This document shows, piece after piece, positions 31,879 through 38,920 of a stretch of 38,920 nt of DNA. The first letter of the stretch is position 1. Every line of letters begins with the position of its first letter. Source of the DNA: Acidobacteriota bacterium (lineage in GTDB: Bacteria > Acidobacteriota > Thermoanaerobaculia > Thermoanaerobaculales > Thermoanaerobaculaceae); the NCBI GenBank assembly GCA_004298115.1, contig SCRJ01000113.1, positions 1 through 38,920 on the forward strand, read 5' to 3'. Position numbers and translations under genes: made by a program. The notes beneath the pieces are model-generated. The model worked only from the letters and a program-made list of their open reading frames with translations. It did no database searches and was not told the DNA's origin.

Positions 31879-34422
31879 ATGACGCACCCACGCTCGCCGG
31901 GGCTGGTCCCGGTCCTTACCTTCGGCGCGGTCGCTTTCCTGGTGGCATGCCTGTCGATCCTCGACATGTTCCTGCCGCGGCCCTACGACGGCGTCATCCT
32001 CGACCCCGACCGCAGCGAGCTGGTGGTGCGCGGGATCGCGCCGGGCTCGGGCGCGGCGGCGGCGGGGTTGCAGCCCGGGGACCGCATCGCGGGCGTCGGG
32101 CGCGAGGTCGTGCGCAATGCCTCCGAGGTCGCCCAGGTGTTGCAACGCCACCGGGTCGGCGAGCGGGTGCCCTATCTGCTCGAACGCGGCGGCGCCCTCC
32201 TCGAGCGCGAGGTCCAGTTGGGGCCGAGACAGCTGGGGACCGCGGCGTACCTGTACGCGTGCTTCTCCGGTTTCCTCTTCTTCTTCATCGGGCTGTACGT
32301 CCTCCTGCAGCGGCCCGACGAGGCCCAGGGCGGGCCCAGCCGTGTCTTCTTCACGCTCTGCACGCTCTTCCTCCTCTTCCTCGTCTGCCGTCTGCGGCCG
32401 GCTTCCTACTCGTGGATCGACGGCGTGGTGCTGACGACCGGAACGCTCTCGCTGTTGGTGCTGCCGGCCGCGTTCCTGCACTTCTTCCTCGTCTTTCCCC
32501 GGCGCCTGAAGCTGACTCTCGGCGGCGCGGCGGAGCCGGGCGAAGGCTCGGGTGGACGGTTCCTGCGGGCCGCGGAGGGGTTCGTCAACTCGTCCCCCAA
32601 TTTCTTCCGCCTGCTGTACCTGCTGCCGCCGCTCTTCTACGTGCTGACGCTGCTGATCGGATCGGTGTTCGCCGTCCACATCCGGGTGGTCTCCGGAGCG
32701 CCGATCTCGAACTGGGTGTTGATGGGCGACTACCTCGTTCTCGGGCTGCTGGCGTTGCTCGGCTCGCTGCTCCGCGCCGAAGAGGGGCGGGAGCGGAGGC
32801 AGATCGCGACCGTGTTCGTGGGCACCGTGGCCGGGGTGACGCCGTTTTTGGTGCTCGGCGTCGTGCTCCCCTCGCTGCTGCGCACGGACCGGTACCTGTT
32901 CTGGGGCGAGGTGCCGCTCACGCTGATCCCGCTCACCTTCGCCTACGCGATCGTGCGCTTCCAGTTCTTCGACATCCGGGTCATCGTCCGGAAGTCGCTG
33001 CTGTACACGCTGGCGACCGCCGTGGTGGCGGGGATCTACGGGCTGGGGATCGTCGTCTCGACGCTGCTGTTCTCCGGGACGTCGCCGTACTTCCCGCTCC
33101 TGCTCGCACTCGCGATCCTGGCGATCTTCGACCCGTTGCGCCGCCGCCTGCAGGAGCCCGTGGACCGGTTCTTCTTCCGCGAGGCGTACGACGCCCGGCG
33201 CGCCGTCGAGGACGTCAGCGCCGCCGTGGTGCGCGAGTTCTCGATCGACGGTCTCGAAGCGTTGCTGGCCACCCGCCTCTCGGAGATCATGCACCTCGAG
33301 TGGGCCGCGCTCCACGTCCGCGAGGGGAAGGTCATGGTGTCGCGAACGGCCCCGCCGCCGCTGCCGCGCGAACTGCCCGCACGGAGCCTGGTGATCGAAG
33401 AGCTCGGCCGCCTCGACGAGCCGGTCCGGCTCGGCGTGCTCGAACCGTTCAAGACGCTCGACGCGGAGTCGCGCCGGCTGCTCGAGCAGCTCGCCGCGCT
33501 CGGCGCCCGCCTCCTCGTCCCCTTGCGCACCCGCGGCCAGCTCCATGCCGTGCTCTCGCTCGGTCCCAAGCGCTCCGAGGAGGAGTTCGGCAAGGACGAC
33601 CTCCAGCTCGTGCGCACGCTCGCCAACCAGGGAGCGGTCGCGCTCGAGAACGCTCGCCTGCTGCGCGACCGCACCCGCCAGGTCGAGCTCGAGAAGGAGC
33701 TCGAGATCGCGCGCCGGGTGCAGTTCTCCCTCATCCCGGCGACGCTTCCGGCGCCGCCGGGATGGCAGGTGGCGGCCCGCTGCGTCCCCGCCCATCAGGT
33801 CGGAGGCGACTTCTACGACGCGCTCGCCGGCGGCGGCAACGGTTCGGTGGCGCTTGTCGTCGGAGACGTGTCCGGCAAGTCGGTGCCGGGCGCGATGATG
33901 ATGGTCGCCGCGCGGGAAGTGCTCCACACCGCCGCCCTCGGCGGCGCCTCGCCGATTCAGATCCTCGAGGTCGCCAACCAGCGCCTGTACACCCCGGGGC
34001 GCCGGATGTTCGTGGCGCTGGCGTACCTGCTCGTGAACGCCGGCGGGTCGGGCGCCTACGCGCTGGCGGGCCAGCCGACGCCGCTGCTGCGCCGGGTCTC
34101 CGGCGAGGTCGAGGAGCTGCCTTCGCCCGTCCACCGGCTGCCGGTCGGCGCGCTGCGCGGAGCGAGCTGGGACCTGCTCCGGTTCGCGCTGCGCCCGGGG
34201 GACACGGTGCTGCTGTACTCCGACGGCCTGACCGACGCGCGCACGCCGGACGGCGAGCCGTTCGGCGACGAGCGCGTCGCGGAGATCCTCGCGCGCGGCG
34301 ACGGGGATCCCGCCGCGGTGGTGGACGCGATGTTGCGCGAGGTGGAGGCGTTCACGCTCGGAGCGGAGCCGTACGACGACATCACCCTGGTGGCGCTGCG
34401 CTGGCGCGGAGGCGTCGCGTGA
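31879..34422 (+). CDS. Membrane PP2C (SpoIIE/RsbU-type) phosphatase with PDZ, multi-helix and GAF domains
   Basis: The 847-residue protein has a single membrane helix (VPVLTFGAVAFLVACLSIL), then a PDZ-like domain at about 45-105 (VVRGIAPGSGAAAAGLQPGD). About seven membrane helices follow to about 420, in a 7TM-like block. A GAF-like domain (about 435-590) and a short coiled coil (LEKELEIARRVQFSL) lead to the SpoIIE-type PP2C domain (about 610-845). The PP2C metal motifs are present: VGGDFYDAL, GDVSGKSVPGAMMM, YSDGLTDAR and YDDITLVAL. It should dephosphorylate a STAS protein in response to an envelope signal. The ATG at 31879 was chosen; an in-frame GTG lies at 31870. Its stop overlaps the next GTG (GTGA at 34419-34422). 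Confidence 0.88.
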   Translation: MTHPRSPGLVPVLTFGAVAFLVACLSILDMFLPRPYDGVILDPDRSELVVRGIAPGSGAAAAGLQPGDRIAGVGREVVRNASEVAQVLQRHRVGERVPYLLERGGALLEREVQLGPRQLGTAAYLYACFSGFLFFFIGLYVLLQRPDEAQGGPSRVFFTLCTLFLLFLVCRLRPASYSWIDGVVLTTGTLSLLVLPAAFLHFFLVFPRRLKLTLGGAAEPGEGSGGRFLRAAEGFVNSSPNFFRLLYLLPPLFYVLTLLIGSVFAVHIRVVSGAPISNWVLMGDYLVLGLLALLGSLLRAEEGRERRQIATVFVGTVAGVTPFLVLGVVLPSLLRTDRYLFWGEVPLTLIPLTFAYAIVRFQFFDIRVIVRKSLLYTLATAVVAGIYGLGIVVSTLLFSGTSPYFPLLLALAILAIFDPLRRRLQEPVDRFFFREAYDARRAVEDVSAAVVREFSIDGLEALLATRLSEIMHLEWAALHVREGKVMVSRTAPPPLPRELPARSLVIEELGRLDEPVRLGVLEPFKTLDAESRRLLEQLAALGARLLVPLRTRGQLHAVLSLGPKRSEEEFGKDDLQLVRTLANQGAVALENARLLRDRTRQVELEKELEIARRVQFSLIPATLPAPPGWQVAARCVPAHQVGGDFYDALAGGGNGSVALVVGDVSGKSVPGAMMMVAAREVLHTAALGGASPIQILEVANQRLYTPGRRMFVALAYLLVNAGGSGAYALAGQPTPLLRRVSGEVEELPSPVHRLPVGALRGASWDLLRFALRPGDTVLLYSDGLTDARTPDGEPFGDERVAEILARGDGDPAAVVDAMLREVEAFTLGAEPYDDITLVALRWRGGVA

Positions 34423-35960
34423 GGGCGGGCGCCCGCGAGGGGTGGCGCCGCGCCAGGCTGGAGACGGTTCTCGACCTTTCGCTGGCGCTCGCCGGTCCGC
34501 GGCAGGAGGGCGAGGTGGTGGAGGAACTGGTGCAGCGCGCGGTCGGCCTGCTCGACGCGCGCGCCGGGATCGCGGTGTCGCTGCTGCCTTCGCTGGTGCC
34601 CGCGACCGTGGTCGCGGTCGGGTGGCCGGCCGAGTCCGGCGCGGCCGCGCGACTGGTGGCCTCCGCCGCGCTGCAGCAGGTTCGCGCCGGCGAGGTGGCG
34701 CGCGTCGCCGGCAGCGTTCTCGGCGTCCCGTTCGCCGAGGTGCTCGCGGCGCCGTGCCTGTGGAGGGAGGAGCTGATGGGGGTCGTGGCGGTCGCCGACA
34801 AGGAGGCGCGCGAGGGGGTGGCCCGCTTCGACGACGAAGACGTCACCTTCCTGCGCTCGCTCGCGCTCCTGGCGGCGCCCGCGATCGCGTCCTCGCGTCT
34901 GCTCGAGGAGGCGGAGCGCACGCGGCTGTTGCTCGAGGAGGAGAACCGGGCGCTGCGGCTGGGGGCCGGCGAGGAGGCCGGCCTCGTCGGGCAAGCCCCC
35001 GCGTTTCGCCGGGTCGTCGAGCTCGCGCGGCGCGTGGCGTCGGCGGACGTGACGGTGCTCGTGCGCGGCGAGTCCGGCACCGGCAAGGAGCGGCTCGCGC
35101 GCCTGGTGCACGCGCTCTCTCCCCGCCACGCCGGGCCGTTCGTGCCGCTCAACTGCGCGGCGGTGCCGGAGACGTTGCTCGAGGCCGAGCTTTTCGGCAT
35201 CGAGCGCGGGGTGGCGACCGGCGTCTCGGCGCGCCTCGGCAAGTTCGAGCTGGCCGGCGGCGGCACCCTCTTCCTCGACGAGATCGGCGACCTCACGCCT
35301 GCGCTGCAGGCCAAGTTGCTGCGCGTGGTGCAGGAGCGCGAGGTGGAGCGGGTCGGCGGGCGGCAGCGGATCACGGTGGACGTCAGGCTGGTGACCGCGA
35401 CCAACCGCGACCTCGAAGCGATGCTGGCCGATGGCGAGTTCCGTGAGGACCTCTACTATCGCCTCCGCGTGGTCGAGCTCACGCTGCCGCCCCTGCGCGA
35501 GCGGCGCGAAGACATTCCGCTCCTCGCGCAGCACTTCGTTCGCCTCCACGGGCGCCGCATGGGCCGCGAGGGTTTGTCGCTCGCCCGGCCCGCGCTCGAG
35601 TTGCTGCTTCGCCACGACTTCCCCGGCAACGTGCGCGAGCTCGAGAACCTCCTGGAGGCGGCGGCCGCCCTGGCGTCGGGCGACCGCGTGGAGGCCGCGG
35701 ATCTCCGCCTCGCGATGGGCGTCGGGCGGGCGGGCGCCGCGGCCTCGTCCGGGACGCTCGACGAGGCCGTGCGCGCGCACGTGCTGCGCGCGGTGGAACG
35801 CAGCGGCGGCAACCGGGTGGCGGCGGCGCGGGCGCTGGGAATCGACCGCACCACGCTGTACCGGATGCTGCTGAGGTGGAATGCAACATTAGATGCAAAA
35901 CGCAACGAACCGGCGAAGAGTGCGCAGGCGCCGCGCTCCCGGCGGAGGACGCGGCCGTGA
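34419..35960 (+). CDS. GAF-AAA+-Fis sigma-54-type regulator with altered GAFTGA loop
   Basis: The 513-residue protein is built as a bacterial enhancer-binding protein. A GAF-like sensor covers about 10-165 and a short coiled coil follows (AERTRLLLEEENRALRL). The AAA+ domain (about 185-410) has Walker A GESGTGKE at 217-224, Walker B GGTLFLDEIG, and the arginine-finger region REDLYYRLRV. A Fis-type helix-turn-helix ends the protein (GNRVAAARALGIDRTTLYRM). The sigma-54-contacting loop reads GVATGV at 264-269 instead of GAFTGA, losing the key Phe and final Ala. The GTG start overlaps the PP2C phosphatase stop, so the two are translated together. A near-consensus sigma-54 promoter lies 94 bases downstream of its stop. 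Confidence 0.88.
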   Translation: MRAGAREGWRRARLETVLDLSLALAGPRQEGEVVEELVQRAVGLLDARAGIAVSLLPSLVPATVVAVGWPAESGAAARLVASAALQQVRAGEVARVAGSVLGVPFAEVLAAPCLWREELMGVVAVADKEAREGVARFDDEDVTFLRSLALLAAPAIASSRLLEEAERTRLLLEEENRALRLGAGEEAGLVGQAPAFRRVVELARRVASADVTVLVRGESGTGKERLARLVHALSPRHAGPFVPLNCAAVPETLLEAELFGIERGVATGVSARLGKFELAGGGTLFLDEIGDLTPALQAKLLRVVQEREVERVGGRQRITVDVRLVTATNRDLEAMLADGEFREDLYYRLRVVELTLPPLRERREDIPLLAQHFVRLHGRRMGREGLSLARPALELLLRHDFPGNVRELENLLEAAAALASGDRVEAADLRLAMGVGRAGAAASSGTLDEAVRAHVLRAVERSGGNRVAAARALGIDRTTLYRMLLRWNATLDAKRNEPAKSAQAPRSRRRTRP

Positions 35961-35992
35961 GCGCCGCTGACCGTTGCAATCTGCATCGTTGC
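35883..35992. promoter_or_regulatory. Repeated GCAAC/GTTGC motifs, possible activator-binding sites
   Basis: GCAAC occurs at 35883-35887 and GCAACG at 35902-35907, and CGTTGC at 35972-35977 and 35987-35992 in the opposite orientation. The distances to the -24 element (36054) are about 60 to 170 bases, in the range of upstream activating sequences. The first pair lies in the end of the regulator gene. Confidence 0.35.
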
Positions 35993-36053
35993 GGATCGAC
36001 GCGGGTCCGCTGGGTTTTGATGTATCATATGTGTTCGGAAATACTTACCATAA

Positions 36054-36070
36054 TTGGCCCGGGGCTTGCA
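36054..36070 (+). promoter_or_regulatory. Sigma-54 (-24/-12) promoter of the partner-switching operon
   Basis: TTGGCCCG, then GGGC, then TTGCA differs from YTGGCACG-N4-TTGCW at one position (A to C). GG (36056-36057) and GC (36068-36069) are exactly ten bases apart. The predicted start is near 36081. It lies just downstream of the AAA+ regulator gene, in a locally AT-richer gap. Confidence 0.65.
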
Positions 36071-36083
36071 AACCTGAGCGGGC

Positions 36084-36257
36084 ATGATGCCGTTGCCCAC
36101 CGCAAGCGTCCTCGCCAACCGGGTCCTGGAGCCGCTCAGCCACCCCTGGGCGGTGCTCGGTGGCGGGTTGCTCGGCGGCGGGGCGCTGTTTCCGGGGGCC
36201 GTCGGCGACGGCGCGCGCCTCGCGTGGCGCCTCCTCTGCCTTCTCCTGGCGCTCTGA
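36084..36257 (+). CDS. Possible small membrane protein
   Basis: A 57-residue frame opens with two ATGs (36084 and 36087) and ends at TGA 36255-36257. It has two hydrophobic stretches, HPWAVLGGGLLGGGALF and RLAWRLLCLLLAL, so it could be a two-helix membrane protein. It lies between the sigma-54 promoter and the anti-sigma gene, 24 bases before the latter. The predicted transcript start is only about three bases upstream, so translation would have to be leaderless; no SD is seen. I do not recognise it. It could be a leader rather than a gene. Confidence 0.4.
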   Translation: MMPLPTASVLANRVLEPLSHPWAVLGGGLLGGGALFPGAVGDGARLAWRLLCLLLAL

Positions 36258-36281
36258 TGCGCCCGCACGGAGGCGACCTTC

Positions 36282-36707
36282 ATGGCTGAGCCCGTGCGGT
36301 TGCGCCTCGTCCTCCCGCGGGTCGCCCGCGCCGAATTGATCGCGGGCGACGCGGTCGAGGATCTCGGGCGTCGCGTCGACTTTCCCCGTGATACCCTTGC
36401 GGAGGTCAAGTTGGCAGTGGTGGAGGCGTGTCTGAACGCTCTCGAGTACGGCGCCGGTGAGGTCGAGGTGGAGCTCACCGTTCATCCGGACAGCGCCAAC
36501 CCGTGGATCGAAGCGGCCGTGGTGGATCACGGGCCAGGCTTCGACCCCGGAGGGCAGCCTCGCCCGGTGCTGGCGGCCAAGCTGCACGCGCGCCGCAAGC
36601 GCGGCTGGGGGCTCGAGCTGATCCGGCGCCTGATGGACGAGGTGGAGATCACGTCCCGCCCCGGCTTGACCAGGATCCACATGACCAGGCGGACGGGAGG
36701 GGCGTGA
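36282..36707 (+). CDS. Anti-sigma regulatory factor, RsbW-type HATPase kinase
   Basis: The 141-residue protein has the GHKL fold of RsbW/SpoIIAB kinases: N box EVKLAVVEACLNALEYGAG, G1 box VVDHGPGFDPG, and G2 box RKRGWGLELIRRLMDEV. These proteins bind and hold a sigma factor and phosphorylate the partner STAS protein. The next gene encodes that partner and overlaps by GTGA (36704-36707). No sigma factor gene is present in the window, so its target is unknown; some relatives control non-sigma targets. Loss of the terminal extension seen in some family members is not evident. Confidence 0.9.
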   Translation: MAEPVRLRLVLPRVARAELIAGDAVEDLGRRVDFPRDTLAEVKLAVVEACLNALEYGAGEVEVELTVHPDSANPWIEAAVVDHGPGFDPGGQPRPVLAAKLHARRKRGWGLELIRRLMDEVEITSRPGLTRIHMTRRTGGA

Positions 36708-37066
36708 CGGTGGAAACGTTCGAGCTTTCGATCGCACAGCGGCAGGGCGAGCTGGCCGTGCTCGAGGTGGCCGGCTACATCAACAACGAGGGGGGCGAGG
36801 CGATCGCGCGCGAGGCCCGCACCCTCCTCGACGCCGGCTGTCGCACGCTCCTGCTCGACCTGCACGCGACCCGGATCATCAACTCGATCGGCATTTCGCT
36901 GCTCCTCGAGGTGCTCGAGCGCACGATCGAGGTCAAGGGCACGCTGGCCTTCTGCTGCCTCACGCCCAGCATCGCCAAGACGTTCCAGATCATGGGGCTG
37001 GCTCAGTACACGCGGATCTTCCCCGACCGCGCCGCGGCCCTCGTGGAGCTCGTCAAGGTCCGATGA
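36704..37066 (+). CDS. STAS-domain anti-sigma factor antagonist (RsbV-type)
   Basis: The 120-residue protein is a single STAS domain: LAVLEVAGYINNEGGEAI, then LLLDLHATRIINSIGISLLLE. The serine in NSIGIS is at the usual phosphorylation site (commonly DSSG). The preceding Asp is Asn here, a mild departure. In the phosphorylated form it is inert; dephosphorylated by a PP2C enzyme it would bind the HATPase and free the target. The GTG at 36704 overlaps the kinase stop; GGGAGGGG lies just upstream and would fit the GTG at 36710 better, so the start is uncertain by two codons. The stop overlaps the ATG of the phosphatase. Confidence 0.9.
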   Translation: MTVETFELSIAQRQGELAVLEVAGYINNEGGEAIAREARTLLDAGCRTLLLDLHATRIINSIGISLLLEVLERTIEVKGTLAFCCLTPSIAKTFQIMGLAQYTRIFPDRAAALVELVKVR

Positions 37067-38607
37067 GCGACGTTCTGCGCGTTCTCGAACTCGCGTTTGG
37101 GGCCGCGAGGGAGGGTGGCGCCCCTCTCCCGCACGCCGTGCTCGAGGGACTGCTCCGGGGGACCGGTGCGGCTGGCGGCGCGATCGGGCGCGGGAACGAG
37201 GTGCTGGCGCGGACCGGGGGGGTGCCGAACGAGCCTCGCCGCGCGCCGCTGCCTGCCGGGCGCGACGCGTTCTGGCTCGAGCTCGACGGCGCGCCGGAGC
37301 CGGCCGAGCCGGTGCGGGTCGCGGCCGGCGTGGTGCTGGGCAACTGGGTGCTGCGCGAGGAGCTCAAGCAAGCGCGTTTCGCGGAGCGCCGGCGGTTGTG
37401 GGAGATCGAGTCGTTGCGGGCGATCGCGGAGGCCCTGGGGGGCACCCTGGAGCCGGCGCGCATCGCCGAGGAACTCCTGATGCACGCCGCGGCGCTGCTC
37501 GACGCGCGTCGCGGCGAGGTGTGGCTGACCGCCGGCGGCGGCGCGGGTCCGGCGTTGCGGCTGGCCGGCGCCGGGGCGACCGCGGCGTGCGCCAGCGGCG
37601 ACTGCGTCATGGCCGCGCGCGTCGGCGGCGAGGTGTTGCGCGCGGACGAGGTGGCGGCGCTGCCCGACCACGGCCTGCTCGAGCCGGGGCGGCTCGCGGT
37701 CCCGGTGGTGGGCCGGCGCGGGCGTCTCGGCGTGCTGGCGCTCGCCGAACGGGAGGTCCGGGGCGGCACGGCGCCGTTCGCGCCGACCGACGCCGAGACG
37801 CTGGCCCTGTACGCCTCGCAGGCGGCAGTGGCGCTGGAGAACGCCACGCTCCACCGCGAAGCCCTCGAGCAGGAGCGCACGGAACGCGAGCTCGAGCTCG
37901 CCGCCACGATCCAGCGCCAGCTCCTGCCGACGGCCATCCCCACTCCCGCCGGCTTCGACCTCGCCGCCAAGAGCGAGCCGTCGCGCCGGGTGGGGGGCGA
38001 CGTCTACGACGTGATCGCGACCCCGAAGGGGCTCTTCCTCATGCTGGGCGACGTGGCGGGGAAGGGGATCCCGGCGGCGTTGATGGCGGCCTCGCTGCAG
38101 GCCGCCGTCCGCCTCCTCGTGCAGGAGTCGCCGCCGCTCGACGAGCTGACCCGCCGGCTTCACCAGCACGTGCTGGCGTCCACGCCGGACAGCAAGTTCG
38201 CGACCGTGTTCCTCGCCTACCTCGCCACCGACGGCGCACTCGAGTGGGTCTCCGCCGGCCACAATCCGGTCCTGCTGGTCGGGCCGTCGGGCGGGTGCGA
38301 GCGCCTGCTGGCGGTCGGTCCGCCGCTCGGGCTGTTGGAGGACTCGCACTACCCGTCGAGCCGGGCCGTGATGGTCCCGGGCTCGGTGCTGCTCGCGTAC
38401 ACGGACGGTCTCTCGGAAGCGCCGGCCCCGGGGGATGACGGCGCCGACTTCGGCGTCGAGGGGATCACCGCGCACACCGTCGCCCGCCGCGGCGAGGCAA
38501 TGGAGCGCCTCGTGGCGGAGCTGTTCACGGCGGTGGCGGTCCACACCGGGGGCGCCCCTCCGCACGACGATCGCACCGTGCTCGCAGCCCGGCGCCTCGC
38601 CGGGTGA
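37063..38607 (+). CDS. GAF-PP2C (RsbU-type) phosphatase
   Basis: The 514-residue protein has a poorly conserved N-terminal part (1-115), a GAF domain (about 120-265: SLRAIAEALGGTLEPARIAE), a coiled-coil linker (LEQERTERELELAATIQRQL) and a SpoIIE-type PP2C domain (about 295-510). Metal motifs are intact: VGGDVYDVI, GDVAGKGIPAALMAA, YTDGLSEA and HDDRT. It is soluble, unlike the membrane phosphatase at 31879. It should dephosphorylate the STAS protein whose gene overlaps it by ATGA at 37063-37066, completing a kinase-antagonist-phosphatase partner switch. A strong terminator follows. Confidence 0.9.
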   Translation: MSDVLRVLELAFGAAREGGAPLPHAVLEGLLRGTGAAGGAIGRGNEVLARTGGVPNEPRRAPLPAGRDAFWLELDGAPEPAEPVRVAAGVVLGNWVLREELKQARFAERRRLWEIESLRAIAEALGGTLEPARIAEELLMHAAALLDARRGEVWLTAGGGAGPALRLAGAGATAACASGDCVMAARVGGEVLRADEVAALPDHGLLEPGRLAVPVVGRRGRLGVLALAEREVRGGTAPFAPTDAETLALYASQAAVALENATLHREALEQERTERELELAATIQRQLLPTAIPTPAGFDLAAKSEPSRRVGGDVYDVIATPKGLFLMLGDVAGKGIPAALMAASLQAAVRLLVQESPPLDELTRRLHQHVLASTPDSKFATVFLAYLATDGALEWVSAGHNPVLLVGPSGGCERLLAVGPPLGLLEDSHYPSSRAVMVPGSVLLAYTDGLSEAPAPGDDGADFGVEGITAHTVARRGEAMERLVAELFTAVAVHTGGAPPHDDRTVLAARRLAG

Positions 38608-38671
38608 CGCCCGTCACCGACATGGCGCTGGCCCGCGCCTACATTCAACTCGACCGTCTTCTCCTTCCTCC

Positions 38672-38702
38672 GGCGCCCCGCCCTCGGGGCGCCAGTTTCT
38701 TG
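38672..38702 (+). terminator. Rho-independent terminator of the partner-switching operon
   Basis: GGCGCCCCG (38672-38680) and CGGGGCGCC (38685-38693) form a perfect nine-base stem with a CCCT loop, followed by AGTTTCTT. It closes the operon that starts at the sigma-54 promoter. Confidence 0.8.
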
Positions 38703-38820
38703 TCCGCCGCCGGGCGCCGCCGGCGTCGGGCCGTCTATCCGGGCGGGGGGCCCGCGGCCGTTCCACCCCACCGCCCGGCCGCTCTTGCCCCCCGGTGCCC
38801 CATAGGCGCTAACTTTAGTG

Positions 38821-38848
38821 TTGACATTGGCGAGCGGGTGAATATGCT
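38821..38848 (+). promoter_or_regulatory. Sigma-70 promoter of the window-edge gene
   Basis: TTGACA (38821-38826), a 16-base spacer and TATGCT (38843-38848). The predicted start coincides with the ATG at 38855, suggesting a leaderless mRNA. GC falls sharply from about 38800 onward. Confidence 0.55.
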
Positions 38849-38854
38849 GTGGGT

Positions 38855-38920
38855 ATGGAAGAATGCGCTCTCGTACAGGAAGAATGGCGATGGGTTGAAG
38901 GTCTCCTGCCTGACGACCTT
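38855..38920 (+). CDS. Probable IS4-type transposase, N-terminal fragment (partial)
   Basis: Twenty-two codons are open to the window edge. EEWRWVEGLLPDDL matches the usual opening of IS4-family transposases, where a Trp-x-x-V and LLPxDL come before a Ala/Arg-rich stretch. This is weak evidence from so short a piece. The drop in GC and the position between a terminator and the window edge fit a mobile element. An alternative frame (ATG at 38844) is also open to the edge. The left end of the element, if present, would lie near 38795-38820 (AGGCGCTAACTTTAG). Confidence 0.4.
   Translation, partial: MEECALVQEEWRWVEGLLPDDL

Noticed and set aside
31947-34418. A long plus-strand frame continuous with the AAA+ regulator, suggesting a giant fusion
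   Set aside because: The upstream part is an out-of-frame reading of the PP2C phosphatase gene, which has all motifs in its own frame. The regulator starts at the GTG at 34419.
35876-36289. A 137-codon plus frame across the regulator/anti-sigma gap
   Set aside because: It begins inside the regulator gene, is Arg/Pro-rich, and runs over the sigma-54 promoter and the better hydrophobic small frame.

Overview
The window is a very GC-rich bacterial chromosome segment (most genes well above 70% GC by eye). Many adjacent genes overlap by 4 bases as ATGA or GTGA. Gene content points to an environmental diderm: a Wzm/Wzt-type polysaccharide ABC exporter, large PKD-domain secreted proteins, FG-GAP proteins, several TPR proteins, a Ser/Thr kinase and a partner-switching module. 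The style of the secreted proteins suggests Acidobacteriota (Thermoanaerobaculia/Holophagae-like), but no marker gene here proves it. I saw no rRNA, tRNA or CRISPR array.

Layout. 1-137: 3' end of an ADP-forming acyl-CoA synthetase. 160-666 (-): folK. 729-2308: a coiled-coil protein translationally coupled to an SPFH protein with two zinc ribbons. 2389-5444 (-): a membrane-anchored helical-repeat protein with a C-terminal Ser/Thr kinase, coupled to a P-loop ATPase. 5445-5785: a dispersed palindrome and a heat-shock-like promoter ahead of dnaJ (5786-6766). 6785-8026: a lower-GC radical SAM gene between dnaJ and a frameshifted second copy of the dnaJ 3' end. 8342-10636 (-): an XRE regulator, a TPR protein and a secreted protein in one operon, with a palindrome inside its promoter.

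10742-28791 is a cell-surface region: ABC-2 permease; FG-GAP secreted protein; a promoter- and terminator-bounded secreted protein likely made in large amounts; a 2078-residue PKD-domain protein; the exporter ATPase; two glycosyltransferases; a GNAT-like enzyme; a YfhO-like membrane protein; and a PIG-L deacetylase. Together they look like export and decoration of a surface glycan. The large secreted proteins lie between the exporter's permease and ATPase. 28899-29762: a PEGA-domain protein behind a sigma-54-like promoter, followed by a low-GC stretch with promoter and terminator signals (candidate small RNA).

30165-31759 (-): holB and tmk. 31879-38607: a signalling block with a PDZ/7-helix/GAF/PP2C phosphatase coupled to a GAF-AAA+-Fis regulator whose GAFTGA loop is altered, then a near-consensus sigma-54 promoter, a possible small membrane protein, a HATPase anti-sigma kinase, a STAS protein and a second PP2C phosphatase. 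The simplest model is that the regulator drives this promoter, linking sigma-54 control to partner switching. No target sigma factor lies in the window. The window ends inside what looks like the start of an IS4-type transposase.
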